Source: Vibrio superstes
GTDB lineage: Bacteria > Pseudomonadota > Gammaproteobacteria > Enterobacterales > Vibrionaceae
Assembly: GCF_003569005.1 (NCBI RefSeq)
Contig: NZ_BCUR01000001.1
Span: 1,431,893 to 1,495,892, forward strand
Direction of reading: 5' to 3'
DNA: 64,000 nt
In this document: in pieces, positions 9,290-18,549 of the stretch
How the letters are laid out: each line of letters opens with the position of its first letter
Position numbering within the stretch: position 1 is the first letter of the stretch
The notes under the pieces: generated by a model
Seen by the model: only the letters and a program-made list of their open reading frames with translations
What the model was told of the DNA's origin: nothing
Database searches by the model: none
Program-made: the position numbers and the translations under genes

Positions 9290-11035
9290 ATGGAGTCGTT
9301 AGACCTCACCATAGTACTTGCGTACTTTGTATTCGTAATTTTTGCCGCACTTGTTTTTAAACGCTTTGCTAAAAACTCTTCAGGCTTTATTCGTGGTGGT
9401 GGGGCAATGATGTGGTGGATGGCGGGTGCGACAGCCTTCATGACACAATTCTCAGCATGGACCTTTACTGGTGCGGCTGCGAAGGCGTATGAAGATGGGT
9501 TGACGGTACTGTTTTTGTTTTGGGGAAACGCTTTAGGCTTCTTTGTTGCGGCGTTTTATTTTGCTGAACGCTATCGCAAGCTTCGCGTCGATACGCCAAT
9601 GGAAGTGATTAAGCTTCGCTTTGGTAAGGTATCCGAGCAATTTTATACCTGGTTGAGTTTCCCTCTAGGCATCCTTTCGGCAGCTATTTGGCTAAATGGC
9701 TTGGCCATATTTGTGGCCGCGGTCTTTGGTATCGATTTGTACGTCACCATTATGATCGTTGGCGCTCTGGTTACCTTTGTCGCAGTGAGCGGAGGCTCAT
9801 GGACGGTATCTGCTACCAATGTGATTCAGCTTATTTTATTGGTATCCATCACTATGACGGTGGGTGCCTTTGCTCTCTATAGCAGTGGCGGACCAGTCAA
9901 TGTAGTCGAGGCCTTTCCTGGGAACTTTTTAGTCGGAGAGGGCATTCAATACTGGCAAATCTGTGCGGTGTGGGTTGTTATCATTATGAGTAAGCAAACC
10001 ATCAACACCAACAATGTACTCACCTGTTACCGATTCCTGGTGACCACCAATGAAAAAGAGGCAAAGAAAGCTGCATTGGTAGCCGGGGTTTTATTCGTGG
10101 TAGGCCCTGTGATGTGGTTTATTCCGCCATGGGTAACCGCTGGTATGGGGGTTGATCTACAGTCTTACTATCCAAATCTAGGCAGTAGTGCAAACAATGC
10201 GGCGTACCTGTTTTATATCGATTATTACATGCCCAAAGGCATTTTAGGGCTAGTGTTAGCGGCGATGATCGCGGCGACCGTAGCACCTATGACTACGGCA
10301 TTGAACCGAAATGCAGGTGTCTTTGTTCGTAACGTGTATCAGTCAGTGATTAATGTGAATGCGACTGAGCGTCAGCAGATGAAGATGGGCAAGATAGCCA
10401 CTTTAGTGTCTGGACTCTTGTCAGTCGGCGCGGCATTACTGTTTGCTTCTGTTCGTGAATACAGCTTCTTTGATCTTATGATGTTATTTGGCGCGTTACT
10501 GCAGATGCCATTATCCATACCGTCTTTATTGGCATTAGTCGTTTTACGCACACCTGATTGGTCTGGCTGGGCAACGATCGTCGTCGGTTTAGTCGTGTCT
10601 GCATTTATGCATTTCATCTTTGAAGTAAACTGGCTGTTGTCACTGTTCAATGCTGAGTCTTTTACCCACCGAGAGTATGTAGACTTGACTGTGGTTTGCG
10701 CCCTGGTTGCTCAAATCGTCATTACAGGCGGTTTCTTCATGAGTACCCGTTTATTTTATAAAGAGCGGCATGGCCAACGTGCAGAGCAGTATAACGGGAT
10801 GCTAAGCAATCTAGTCACACCTATAGATAAAGCAGAAGAAGCCGAGGTGGATCGTCGTCAAGGAAAGTACTTGGGGTTGATGAGTCAACTGCTGGGGGCT
10901 CTGATTGTCTTTATCGGTTTGTGGTTTGACTCTTATGCCGACAAAGCCGTATTCATCATCATTGGCAGTCTTATATTGCTTGCCGGCGGTCATTTATACC
11001 GCAGTCGTAAAGCGCCGCACGAGCAGTTAGCTTAA
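9290..11035 (+). CDS. Sodium:solute symporter (SSS family), alginate-locus type
   Basis: This 581-residue integral membrane protein has about 13-14 predicted hydrophobic segments. It carries the SSS landmarks FIRGGGAMMWWMAGATAF, AWTFTGAA, SGGSWTVSATN and TTALNRNAGVF. The start ATG follows AGGAG at ideal spacing. It is more divergent than the other three symporters here; for example the usual SSMDSGLNRN is APMTTALNRN. Its place straight after the PL17 pair argues for uptake of DEH or short unsaturated oligomers, which remains inference. No clear operator copy was seen in its 170-base upstream region. Confidence 0.93.
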   Translation: MESLDLTIVLAYFVFVIFAALVFKRFAKNSSGFIRGGGAMMWWMAGATAFMTQFSAWTFTGAAAKAYEDGLTVLFLFWGNALGFFVAAFYFAERYRKLRVDTPMEVIKLRFGKVSEQFYTWLSFPLGILSAAIWLNGLAIFVAAVFGIDLYVTIMIVGALVTFVAVSGGSWTVSATNVIQLILLVSITMTVGAFALYSSGGPVNVVEAFPGNFLVGEGIQYWQICAVWVVIIMSKQTINTNNVLTCYRFLVTTNEKEAKKAALVAGVLFVVGPVMWFIPPWVTAGMGVDLQSYYPNLGSSANNAAYLFYIDYYMPKGILGLVLAAMIAATVAPMTTALNRNAGVFVRNVYQSVINVNATERQQMKMGKIATLVSGLLSVGAALLFASVREYSFFDLMMLFGALLQMPLSIPSLLALVVLRTPDWSGWATIVVGLVVSAFMHFIFEVNWLLSLFNAESFTHREYVDLTVVCALVAQIVITGGFFMSTRLFYKERHGQRAEQYNGMLSNLVTPIDKAEEAEVDRRQGKYLGLMSQLLGALIVFIGLWFDSYADKAVFIIIGSLILLAGGHLYRSRKAPHEQLA

Positions 11036-11171
11036 CGGTAGCGTCCTATAAGTTGACTACATACTCGAGGTCAGACTCTGACCTCTCTAATTCCTTATAT
11101 TCATAGTTGTATTAGTGTGGAAACAATTGCAGGTTTCTCCTAGGCTAAAAAATAAACAGATAAGGAATGTT

Positions 11172-11777
11172 ATGTTGCAGCTAAGGATCTTGGGCATAAG
11201 TACTTCTATTGCAATCCTCTCTTTTTCTTCCTATGCCTCGCAAAACGTAAAAGTCTGCGAGGCTTGTCATGGTGCTGACGGCAAGGGTTTACCGAATGTT
11301 GCCCCTATGTTAGCGGGACTCAACGCTGATTATCTAGAGAGCCAGTTAATCCTTTATTCGTCTGGTGCGCGGCAAAATGCACTAATGAAGCCTATGGCGG
11401 ATCAACTTTCCGATCCTAAGGTTAGACGAGAGGCCGCTGAGTATTTTTCAACACTCCCTACTTTTACCTTTGATCAATTAGAGCAACGTGGTGCAAGCGC
11501 TAAGATGGACAGTCCATATCGTAAATTGGTTTATCAGGGTGATTGGGATAGAGACATTCCTGCGTGCGCAACTTGTCATGGATCCAGCGGTATGGGAGTA
11601 GAAAAATTCCCCCGCTTAGCCAGCCAGCATGCGGACTATACCAAGACGCAGTTGCTTGCTTGGAAGAATGGCACGCGCAGTGGTGATCCCTTAAATGTGA
11701 TGAGTACTATCGCTAAAAAACTTACTGATGAAGAGATCACGCATATCGCGGAATACTTCGCATCATACCGTTACTAA
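11172..11777 (+). CDS. tsdB: Diheme cytochrome c4-like protein, probable TsdB
   Basis: This 201-residue periplasmic cytochrome has a signal peptide (residues 1-22) and two CxxCH heme sites, C29-H33 and C132-H136, each in a c-type domain (CHGADGKG and CHGSSGMG). The start at 11172 is preferred over an upstream in-frame ATG at 11115 because AAGGA precedes it and the signal peptide then starts the protein. TsdB proteins are diheme c4-type electron acceptors encoded next to thiosulfate dehydrogenase TsdA, and the next gene fits TsdA. Confidence 0.75.
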   Translation: MLQLRILGISTSIAILSFSSYASQNVKVCEACHGADGKGLPNVAPMLAGLNADYLESQLILYSSGARQNALMKPMADQLSDPKVRREAAEYFSTLPTFTFDQLEQRGASAKMDSPYRKLVYQGDWDRDIPACATCHGSSGMGVEKFPRLASQHADYTKTQLLAWKNGTRSGDPLNVMSTIAKKLTDEEITHIAEYFASYRY

Positions 11778-11786
11778 GGGGTTGGC

Positions 11787-12845
11787 ATGAAACGATTAAT
11801 AAAAACGCTGACTTTGTCCATTGTCTCTACCTATGCGTTTGCGGACAGTGAATTACCGGATAAGCAGGCAGAAATTCCAGCGGTATCAAAAAGTAGTTCT
11901 GTTGAATACCTCAAGCCACGTTCTCTAGACACTATTCCAGACACTGAATTCGGTGAAAAAGTCGAGCTGGGCTATTCGTTATTTGTGAATTCTCAGCAAA
12001 TGCGTGGTAAATACGTAGGCAACGAACAAAACTGCGTGAATTGTCATATGCAAGCAGGGATGAAAGCCAATGCGGCTCCTCTATGGGGCGCTTTCATGGC
12101 CTACCCAGCTTATCGCAGTAAAAATGACAAGGTAAACAGCTATGCTGAGCGCATACAGGGCTGTTTTACTTACTCGATGAACGGAAAAGCACCCAATGAA
12201 AATTCCGAGGAACTGGTTGCGATCGCAGCCTATTCATATTGGTTGGCCATGGGAGGTATCTTGGATCAACATGGTATGGGTGATCAACCTGTTCCTGAAC
12301 TGTCTGATCAAGAAATTCTTCAAGGCGGTAAACGTGAAGGGTTTAAGTTACCTGACAGTATTGTGGACCTTTATCCAGTAGACGAACGCAGTAAATTAGC
12401 TGGTCGAGGTTACCCTAAATTGGCTGACCCCGAGCAGAAACCTGATCTCACTCGAGGCAAACTCGTTTATACAGAAAACTGCGCCGTGTGCCATGGCGAA
12501 AATGGAGAAGGTATTAAGGGTTCCGATGGTCGTTCATATCTACCGCCATTGTGGGGAGCGGGCTCTTATAACTGGGGGGCAGGCATGCACAGAGTGAACA
12601 CGGCCGCCTATTTCATTTATGAGAATATGCCTCTAGGCAAGAGTATACAGCTTACAGAGCAACAAGCCTGGGATGTGGCTGCCTTTGTGAATAGTCATGA
12701 AAGACCACAGGATCCTCGTTTTAAGGGCGACGTTAAAGCCAACGCTGGCAAATATCATAATCACGATGGTTTTTACGGAAAGAGCGTAAATGGAAAAACA
12801 ATGGGTGATCACGCTTACCCAAGCGGTGAGCAAGTGATTAAGTAA
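11787..12845 (+). CDS. tsdA: Probable thiosulfate dehydrogenase / tetrathionate reductase (TsdA family)
   Basis: This 352-residue exported diheme cytochrome has a signal peptide (1-20) and heme motifs C83-H87 (CVNCH) and C232-H236 (CAVCH). A cysteine at 126 in RIQGCFTYSMNG is in the position and context of the unusual cysteine heme ligand of TsdA. TsdA couples two thiosulfates to tetrathionate in the periplasm, or the reverse. It lies nine bases after tsdB, so they form an operon. Any link to alginate is positional only. Alternative: an unassigned c-type cytochrome of the SoxA-like fold. Confidence 0.75.
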   Translation: MKRLIKTLTLSIVSTYAFADSELPDKQAEIPAVSKSSSVEYLKPRSLDTIPDTEFGEKVELGYSLFVNSQQMRGKYVGNEQNCVNCHMQAGMKANAAPLWGAFMAYPAYRSKNDKVNSYAERIQGCFTYSMNGKAPNENSEELVAIAAYSYWLAMGGILDQHGMGDQPVPELSDQEILQGGKREGFKLPDSIVDLYPVDERSKLAGRGYPKLADPEQKPDLTRGKLVYTENCAVCHGENGEGIKGSDGRSYLPPLWGAGSYNWGAGMHRVNTAAYFIYENMPLGKSIQLTEQQAWDVAAFVNSHERPQDPRFKGDVKANAGKYHNHDGFYGKSVNGKTMGDHAYPSGEQVIK

Positions 12846-12864
12846 AACTATGGCTTTATAGACT

Positions 12865-12895
12865 AAGCCCAGCTGAATTTCAGTTGGGCTTTTAT
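12865..12895. terminator. Terminator between tsdA and the convergent MATE gene
   Basis: The stem AAGCCCAGCTG / CAGTTGGGCTT has a five-base loop and a T-rich tail on the plus strand. Confidence 0.75.
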
Positions 12896-12952
12896 TTGGT
12901 GAGGAGTAAAGGGAGTCAAAAACTGGGCTCAATAAACACACCCTGTCAGATC

Positions 12953-14311
12953 CTAATCGTACATCAATTTTTTTGCTTTCTCGGCATTAAACTCTTTTAG
13001 TGATTTTCTAGCTAGATGCCTAAATGGTAGCGCCTTTACAATTTCTTCAAAGGGTTGAATCGCAAATGCCCAGAAAATCGAACCGTCTAACACCATAATA
13101 ATTAGTGCACATAACGGGATTGAAACAACCCATTGACCAGTAAAGTTGATTTTAAACACTGCGGTAGTCTTCCCAAGGGCACGCAACACATGACCATGCA
13201 CCGTGTTATAGCCTCGAACGATAGGAAGGAAGATATACAGCGGTGCAATGGTGGCTAGAGCTATGTAAGTGGCGGGGTCGAGATTAGGGTATATATCGGC
13301 AATGAACAGACTCAAAATACCAAAGAACACCGCGCAGATAATCGAGATGCATACGGCAATATCAATGCTGGTATCCACATTTTTCGCCAGATCGTCCATC
13401 TTATTAGAGCCGATGGCTTGGCTGATGGATATTGCAGAAGAGTGTGCCCATGCAGTGATAAATTGCGTACCTGAGCGAAGCCAAGGCATCACTAGTGTGA
13501 TGGCTACATACGCGTTGATGTTGAGCTGAGAGTAAAGCAATTGGTAAACGGTGGCACCAATGGACAAGATGGTGACGTTAGCGGCAACTGGAAAAATTTC
13601 GACAAAATGATTTTTGATGCTGTGCCTGATGCCATCAATATGCTTTTTAAATGGCAGGTCGACCTCGTTTGACAGGTGCATACAGGTAAGTAGGTAAGCC
13701 ATCCTAATCACTATGGCGATTAGGGTACCTGTCGCAGCTCCTTTAACGCCCATGCCTTCAAAGCCGGCAAAGCCGTAGATTAGGAAATAAGAGGTAAAAG
13801 CATTAATGGGCATCTCTATGAGATAGCCTTTAAATGGGATTTTAGTTCGACCTAAGCTGTTAAAAAGCGCAATGATTACCTGAGTGATAGCATTGAACAG
13901 TACTAAGTACTGGGAAACCGATAGGTAGTCGTTAATCTCTTCATACAAAGAGGTGTCGTTGGTCAGTGCTTCGATAAGCTGGTGATCAAAAAACTGCAGT
14001 AGGGTTAGAAAGAGCGCCGCTACCGAGAAGTTAATGATCATTCCGGACCAGAACCCCTTAGCTAAAGATGCCTGAACACCAGAACCAACGGCGCGGCTAA
14101 GCACTAGCTGTGTACCATTGGCTAAAGCCATCTGAATACCGATAATAAAGGCAACGATGGTGCTAGCGATACCCATAGCGGCAAGGGAAACCTCACCTAA
14201 GGGCGATACTAAAAAGGTGTCGATCATCAACATTGACTGCATCAACAGTGCATTCAACGCCAATGGCCAAGCTATAGAGATGTTTTTTCTAACGTAAGAT
14301 TGAGCTGGCAC
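12953..14311 (-). CDS. MATE-family multidrug/cation efflux transporter
   Basis: This 452-residue inner-membrane protein has about 12 hydrophobic helices in two related halves (about 10-230 and 240-440), typical of MATE exporters that use Na+ or H+. The N-terminal AWPLALNALLMQSMLMIDTF matches the usual MATE opening. Translation probably begins at GTG 14311 after AAGG at a spacing of about eight; no in-frame ATG lies close by. It converges on tsdA. The substrate cannot be read from the sequence. Confidence 0.88.
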   Translation of the reverse strand: MPAQSYVRKNISIAWPLALNALLMQSMLMIDTFLVSPLGEVSLAAMGIASTIVAFIIGIQMALANGTQLVLSRAVGSGVQASLAKGFWSGMIINFSVAALFLTLLQFFDHQLIEALTNDTSLYEEINDYLSVSQYLVLFNAITQVIIALFNSLGRTKIPFKGYLIEMPINAFTSYFLIYGFAGFEGMGVKGAATGTLIAIVIRMAYLLTCMHLSNEVDLPFKKHIDGIRHSIKNHFVEIFPVAANVTILSIGATVYQLLYSQLNINAYVAITLVMPWLRSGTQFITAWAHSSAISISQAIGSNKMDDLAKNVDTSIDIAVCISIICAVFFGILSLFIADIYPNLDPATYIALATIAPLYIFLPIVRGYNTVHGHVLRALGKTTAVFKINFTGQWVVSIPLCALIIMVLDGSIFWAFAIQPFEEIVKALPFRHLARKSLKEFNAEKAKKLMYD

Positions 14312-14467
14312 AGCATTACCTTGGTATTAACGAACAAAAGCGAATCAAGCAAGACTTGATTCGCTGGTAATTAAATAGTACTTAATTTCTACAATGGTGC
14401 CATTGGCTGCAGATACAATCAATAATCAAAACGTTAGTTTGATATTTATAGCTTCTAACTGAAAAGT

Positions 14468-15178
14468 TTATGAAGCTTTAGCTAACGCTTGGTTCTCATC
14501 GTCGAGTAGGCTTTGAGACGCATCGCGTGCTTGAGTCGCGTTACCTGACATGATGCCATCGTAGATTGCTTTGTGTTCTTCTAAACAGAAGCGTCCGCCA
14601 ACAGCAGAATAGTCGATAAATTGCTTGAAGATAGTCGACAAAATATTGCTAAAAGGCACGTAGAACTGGTTACCAGTAGCTAGGAATACTGTCTGGTGGA
14701 ACAGATGATCGTTAATCGTCCAGTTCTCATAGTCAAATTCATTCGCTGCAACGGTCATGCGCTGGAAATACTTTGATAATTCTTTACGCTGCTCTGCTGT
14801 AGCATTGGTCGCAGCGAGTGCGCACGCTTCAGGTTCAATCGCCTTACGTAAACCCAGAAACTGAGCTAGGAAAGGTTTGTTGTCTTCTAAGTCTTGAATC
14901 CAATCTAAGAATTGAGGATCTAGGAAGTGCCACTGACTGCGTGGGCAGATACGAGTCCCAACCTTAGGCTTAGATTCGATAAGGCCTTTAGCGGATAAAA
15001 GCTTGGTTGACTCGCGCAGAGCGGTACGGCTAACGCCAAACGCCTCACAAAGCTCCGTTTCACACGGGATTTTTTGATTCTCTTTAAGCTCACCAGACAG
15101 AATCTTTCGTGCAATCTGTCTAGCAACCTGAACATGTATTCGGCGGTCTGAATTCTCCACCAACGCAAAAAGCGACAT
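14468..15178 (-). CDS. FadR-subfamily GntR transcriptional regulator (copy 1)
   Basis: This 236-residue regulator has an N-terminal winged helix (about 12-80, with ELCEAFGVSRTALRESTKLL) and an all-helical FCD/FadR-type ligand domain (about 95-230). It is clearly paralogous to the regulator at 15779-16498 (shared pattern SKGLxESxPKVGTxxxxRxxWxFLDPQ). FadR-type proteins usually repress sugar-acid pathways and are released by a metabolite. Here the likely targets are the alginate genes bearing the TTGTAnTACAA palindrome, and the effector could be DEH, KDG or KDPG (inference). The two regulators are divergently oriented. Confidence 0.92.
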   Translation of the reverse strand: MSLFALVENSDRRIHVQVARQIARKILSGELKENQKIPCETELCEAFGVSRTALRESTKLLSAKGLIESKPKVGTRICPRSQWHFLDPQFLDWIQDLEDNKPFLAQFLGLRKAIEPEACALAATNATAEQRKELSKYFQRMTVAANEFDYENWTINDHLFHQTVFLATGNQFYVPFSNILSTIFKQFIDYSAVGGRFCLEEHKAIYDGIMSGNATQARDASQSLLDDENQALAKAS

Positions 15179-15778
15179 TTTTCTACCACCTGAGTTATAT
15201 ACAAAAGCCAGCTGAAACTGGTCTTAAATGGTCACCAATTTTGGGTGACGAAAGGATGTGTAGCCTTTCATTGTGCGGTGAGGCGCAGCATGGGTAACAA
15301 AGTAATACGTTTAAAGTTCATGAGACAACTCAGCGAATACTTAACATTGAGAGGGTAATCATCGTTTTTATTAAAGTTTAGTCTCTCTTGTGAAACCACA
15401 GTCACTGCGAGTACAGGGTATCAAATTTAACAATTACCGAGTTAGCAATTGCAATGAACCTCTACATTCACCATGAATTAAAATAATACAATAACATTTT
15501 ACAACATCAACTAATTCTGAGATATAAGTCAATTTACAGGCAAGAATTCAGACTTTAGTCACGTTAGGGGCGGCGTTGCACAATCGATGCTATGCTTTAT
15601 GTTAATGAGTTGTATGACGAAAGTGATAAGGAGAGGGGTTGGGTAGGCGTTGTGTTACCACTATGATCCCCCCATTAGACGGGGTATGTCACGTTTACAC
15701 TATAGGTTTGTGGCGCATTTGAATCAGAGTGGTATATTTGGCCTTAGATAATACATTAATAATAAGTAAGTTTAAATT
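15179..15778. other. 600-base intergenic region between the two GntR regulators
   Basis: No gene is visible. It contains AATAATACAATAA near 15482, which in the sense of copy 1 reads TTGTATTATTT, a partial operator match, and a G/C hairpin with CCCCC / CGGGG arms near 15666-15682. The latter could be a leader structure. Both promoters must lie here. Confidence 0.5.
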
Positions 15779-16498
15779 ATGTCAGGTTCCTTCAATTCAA
15801 TCGCAGGCTCAAAGCGCAGTTTGCACGTACAGGTTGCTCGCGAAATTGCTCGCGGCATTCTTTCTGGAGAGCTAGCTCAAGGCTCAATTCTGCCAGGTGA
15901 GATGACCTTGTGTGAGCAGTTCGGTATTAGCCGTACAGCACTTCGTGAAGCCGTAAAACTTCTAACTTCAAAAGGTCTTTTGGAGTCACGTCCAAAAGTG
16001 GGCACCAAGGTTGTCGACAGAGCATACTGGAATTTCCTAGATCCTCAGCTAATTGAGTGGATGGATGGTCTAGCGGATGTTGACCAATTCTGCATGCAAT
16101 TCTTGGGTTTACGCCGTGCCATTGAGCCTGAAGCATGTGCACTTGCTGCACAATTCGCTACTGCTGAACAACGCATCGAACTATCAGAAACCTTTCAAGA
16201 GATGGTAGACGTTGCGTCAGAGGCAGAGTTGAATATCGAGCGTTGGACAGATGTAGATACTCGCTTCCATAGCTTGATCTTTAACTCTACAGGTAACGAT
16301 TTCTATCTGCCGTTTGGTAATATTTTGACGACTATGTTTGTGAACTTTATTGTTCATTCGTCAGAAGAAGGCAGTACTTGCATCAACGAACACCGTGAAA
16401 TTTACAACGCGATCATGGCCGGCAACAGTGACAAAGCACGCCAAGCATCTGCAGAGCACTTGCAAGCGACAAATCACCGTCTTCCTGAAGTAAGTTAA
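15779..16498 (+). CDS. FadR-subfamily GntR transcriptional regulator (copy 2)
   Basis: This 239-residue winged-helix (about 14-82) plus FCD-type ligand domain (about 95-232) protein is paralogous to copy 1 along its whole length. The recognition segment reads EQFGISRTALREAVKLL, so the DNA contacts are probably similar to copy 1 but not identical. That is of interest because two operator versions occur in this window. It ends in a strong terminator and is monocistronic. Confidence 0.92.
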   Translation: MSGSFNSIAGSKRSLHVQVAREIARGILSGELAQGSILPGEMTLCEQFGISRTALREAVKLLTSKGLLESRPKVGTKVVDRAYWNFLDPQLIEWMDGLADVDQFCMQFLGLRRAIEPEACALAAQFATAEQRIELSETFQEMVDVASEAELNIERWTDVDTRFHSLIFNSTGNDFYLPFGNILTTMFVNFIVHSSEEGSTCINEHREIYNAIMAGNSDKARQASAEHLQATNHRLPEVS

Positions 16499-16522
16499 CC
16501 AATTCTCAGCTAATATTGTAAA

Positions 16523-16547
16523 AGCACGCTTATGCGTGCTTTTTTTA
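16523..16547 (+). terminator. Rho-independent terminator after GntR copy 2
   Basis: The stem AGCACGC / GCGTGCT has loop TTAT and is followed by T6. Confidence 0.88.
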
Positions 16548-16680
16548 TGTGAAAAATTAACGATTTATAGAAATAAATCACAGTCACATTAGTTACAATT
16601 TCGTTACTAACTCGAATGTTAGATATATAATAAGACTAATCAGCCGTTTGGCGGTTTCACCATAGTTTACGAGAACTTCT

Positions 16681-18546
16681 ATGCCTCAATCTCTATTACC
16701 TAATATCATTCAGTTTATCAGTCAGATTGACCCTTTTGACAAGATTCCCAAGCCAGCTCTTAGAGAACTCGCGTCTCAGGTGAAAATCACCTATCTCAGT
16801 AAGGGAGAAGATGTTGATCTCTGTGTTGAGGGTGATGAGAAGTACCTGTATATCGTGCGTACCGGTTCTATGGAGCAGCGCAAATCTGATGGTGTACTCC
16901 GCGCTCGCCTTGGGCCTGAAGATTTATTCGGTTTTACGTTCCTAGATTCTGAAATCGATAGCGACAAAGGCTACAAGGCTGTAGCGATTGAGCATACGTT
17001 ACTGTATTTAATTCCTCACTCTGCACTGCAGCAACTGTTTAAATCATCTCCTGAGAGCGCGGAACACTTTGCTTCTCAAGCGCAAGTCCGCCTCAAATCG
17101 GCTCTAGATGTCGTATGGTCAAATCGTGAAAAAGGCTTATTCATAAAACGAGTAAGCGAGGTCGCTAGTGGTCGAGTTGCGGTCATGCAGGCGAACAACA
17201 CAATACAAGAAGTTGCTCACGAGATGCGTATTGTGAAGCGTACTTCTTGCGCTGTTATCTATGATAACGATGAAATCGTGGGTTTGATTACAGATAGAGA
17301 TATGACCAAGCGAGTGATCGCGTTAGGTGCGTCTATCGATCAGCCGATCTCTTCCGTAATGACTTACTCGCCATTAACCATCGCACCCGATGATTTAGTG
17401 TTGCATGCTGCTTCGGTAATGATGCAATTCAATATTCGCAACTTGCCAATTGTTGAAAACAACAAAGTGATTGGCTTATTAACCACCTCTCACCTAGTAC
17501 AGAATCACCGTGTTCAAGCCATTTTCTTGATTGAGAAAATTAAGTACGCCACCAGTATTAAGTCTTTGTCGAGCTTTACCCCAGAAAGACAAGCTATCTT
17601 CGAAGCCTTGGTAGAAGGGAAGGTTGCACCAGAGGTCATTGGGCAGGTAATGACGATGATCATGGATGCGTATACTCGCCGAATTATTCAGATATCTATT
17701 GATAAGTTGGGTCCACCGCCATGCGAATTTGCGTGGATTGTTGCGGGCTCTCATGCGAGAAACGAAGTACACATGTTGTCAGACCAAGACAGTGCAATCG
17801 TACTGACTGATGAGGCAACCGATAGTGACAAGATTTACTTCAAACATCTTGCTAGTCTGGTATGTAATGGGTTGGCAAGCTGTAGTTATCCGCTATGCCC
17901 AGGTAACTATATGGCTGCAAACCCAAAATGGTTGCAACCAGTTAGCATGTGGAAGCACTACTACAAAAAGTGGGTAGCAAATCCAGAATACGAGCGTCTG
18001 CTTAACATCAGTGTATTCTTAGAAATTCGTTCCGTTTACGGCAACAATGACTTTGAAAAAATACTTCGCGATGAAATGCATATGAACATTCGTAATAGCC
18101 GTGAGTTCTTACTTTCACTGACAAACGATGCGGTGAATACCAGCCCACCATTAGGCATTTTTAACAGCCTTGTTTTAGAGAAATCAGGTGAGAACAAGAA
18201 GACACTGAACGTTAAGAAGTATGCCATTAACCTCATTATCGATTTGGCGCGAATCTATGGCTTAGCGGTAGAAAGTGATACGTCAGCGACAGATAAGCGC
18301 TTTCAAATTGCGTATGAGAAGGGCTTACTGTCTGAAGATTCGTACAAGAACATTCTTGGCGCATACGAGTTTATCTTGTCGTTTAGATTTAGCCATCAGT
18401 TGACTGCACTTAAGAAAGGCGAAGAGCCAAACAACCATATCGACCCAAATAGCTTTGGTAGTTTTGAGCGCGGGCATCTAAAGGATGCGTTTAGGATCAT
18501 TGCCGATCTGCAAGAGGCTGCAAAAGTGAGATTCGGGACGCGATAG
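16681..18546 (+). CDS. Cyclic-nucleotide-binding, CBS and nucleotidyltransferase-like (DUF294) signalling protein
   Basis: This 621-residue cytoplasmic protein has an N-terminal cNMP-binding-like domain (about 15-125), a CBS pair (about 155-275, with GLITDRDMTKR and NIRNLPIVENNKVIGLL) and a GlnD-like nucleotidyltransferase domain. The latter carries GSHARNE at 356-362 and SDQD at 367-370, which provides the acidic metal ligands. A C-terminal helical part follows. Proteins of this build are thought to sense nucleotides and may nucleotidylate partners, but the target is unknown. The exonuclease gene starts three bases after its stop, so the two are co-expressed. Confidence 0.85.
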   Translation: MPQSLLPNIIQFISQIDPFDKIPKPALRELASQVKITYLSKGEDVDLCVEGDEKYLYIVRTGSMEQRKSDGVLRARLGPEDLFGFTFLDSEIDSDKGYKAVAIEHTLLYLIPHSALQQLFKSSPESAEHFASQAQVRLKSALDVVWSNREKGLFIKRVSEVASGRVAVMQANNTIQEVAHEMRIVKRTSCAVIYDNDEIVGLITDRDMTKRVIALGASIDQPISSVMTYSPLTIAPDDLVLHAASVMMQFNIRNLPIVENNKVIGLLTTSHLVQNHRVQAIFLIEKIKYATSIKSLSSFTPERQAIFEALVEGKVAPEVIGQVMTMIMDAYTRRIIQISIDKLGPPPCEFAWIVAGSHARNEVHMLSDQDSAIVLTDEATDSDKIYFKHLASLVCNGLASCSYPLCPGNYMAANPKWLQPVSMWKHYYKKWVANPEYERLLNISVFLEIRSVYGNNDFEKILRDEMHMNIRNSREFLLSLTNDAVNTSPPLGIFNSLVLEKSGENKKTLNVKKYAINLIIDLARIYGLAVESDTSATDKRFQIAYEKGLLSEDSYKNILGAYEFILSFRFSHQLTALKKGEEPNNHIDPNSFGSFERGHLKDAFRIIADLQEAAKVRFGTR

Positions 18547-18549
18547 ATT

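Noticed and set aside
9136..9441. Minus-strand frame overlapping the start of the symporter at 9290
   Set aside because: It is the shadow of the symporter coding strand, with no ribosome site or homology.
11067..11085. Terminator after the symporter ending at 11035
   Set aside because: The stem GAGGTCA / TGACCTC has no T run after it, so it is not a convincing terminator and transcription may continue into tsdBA.
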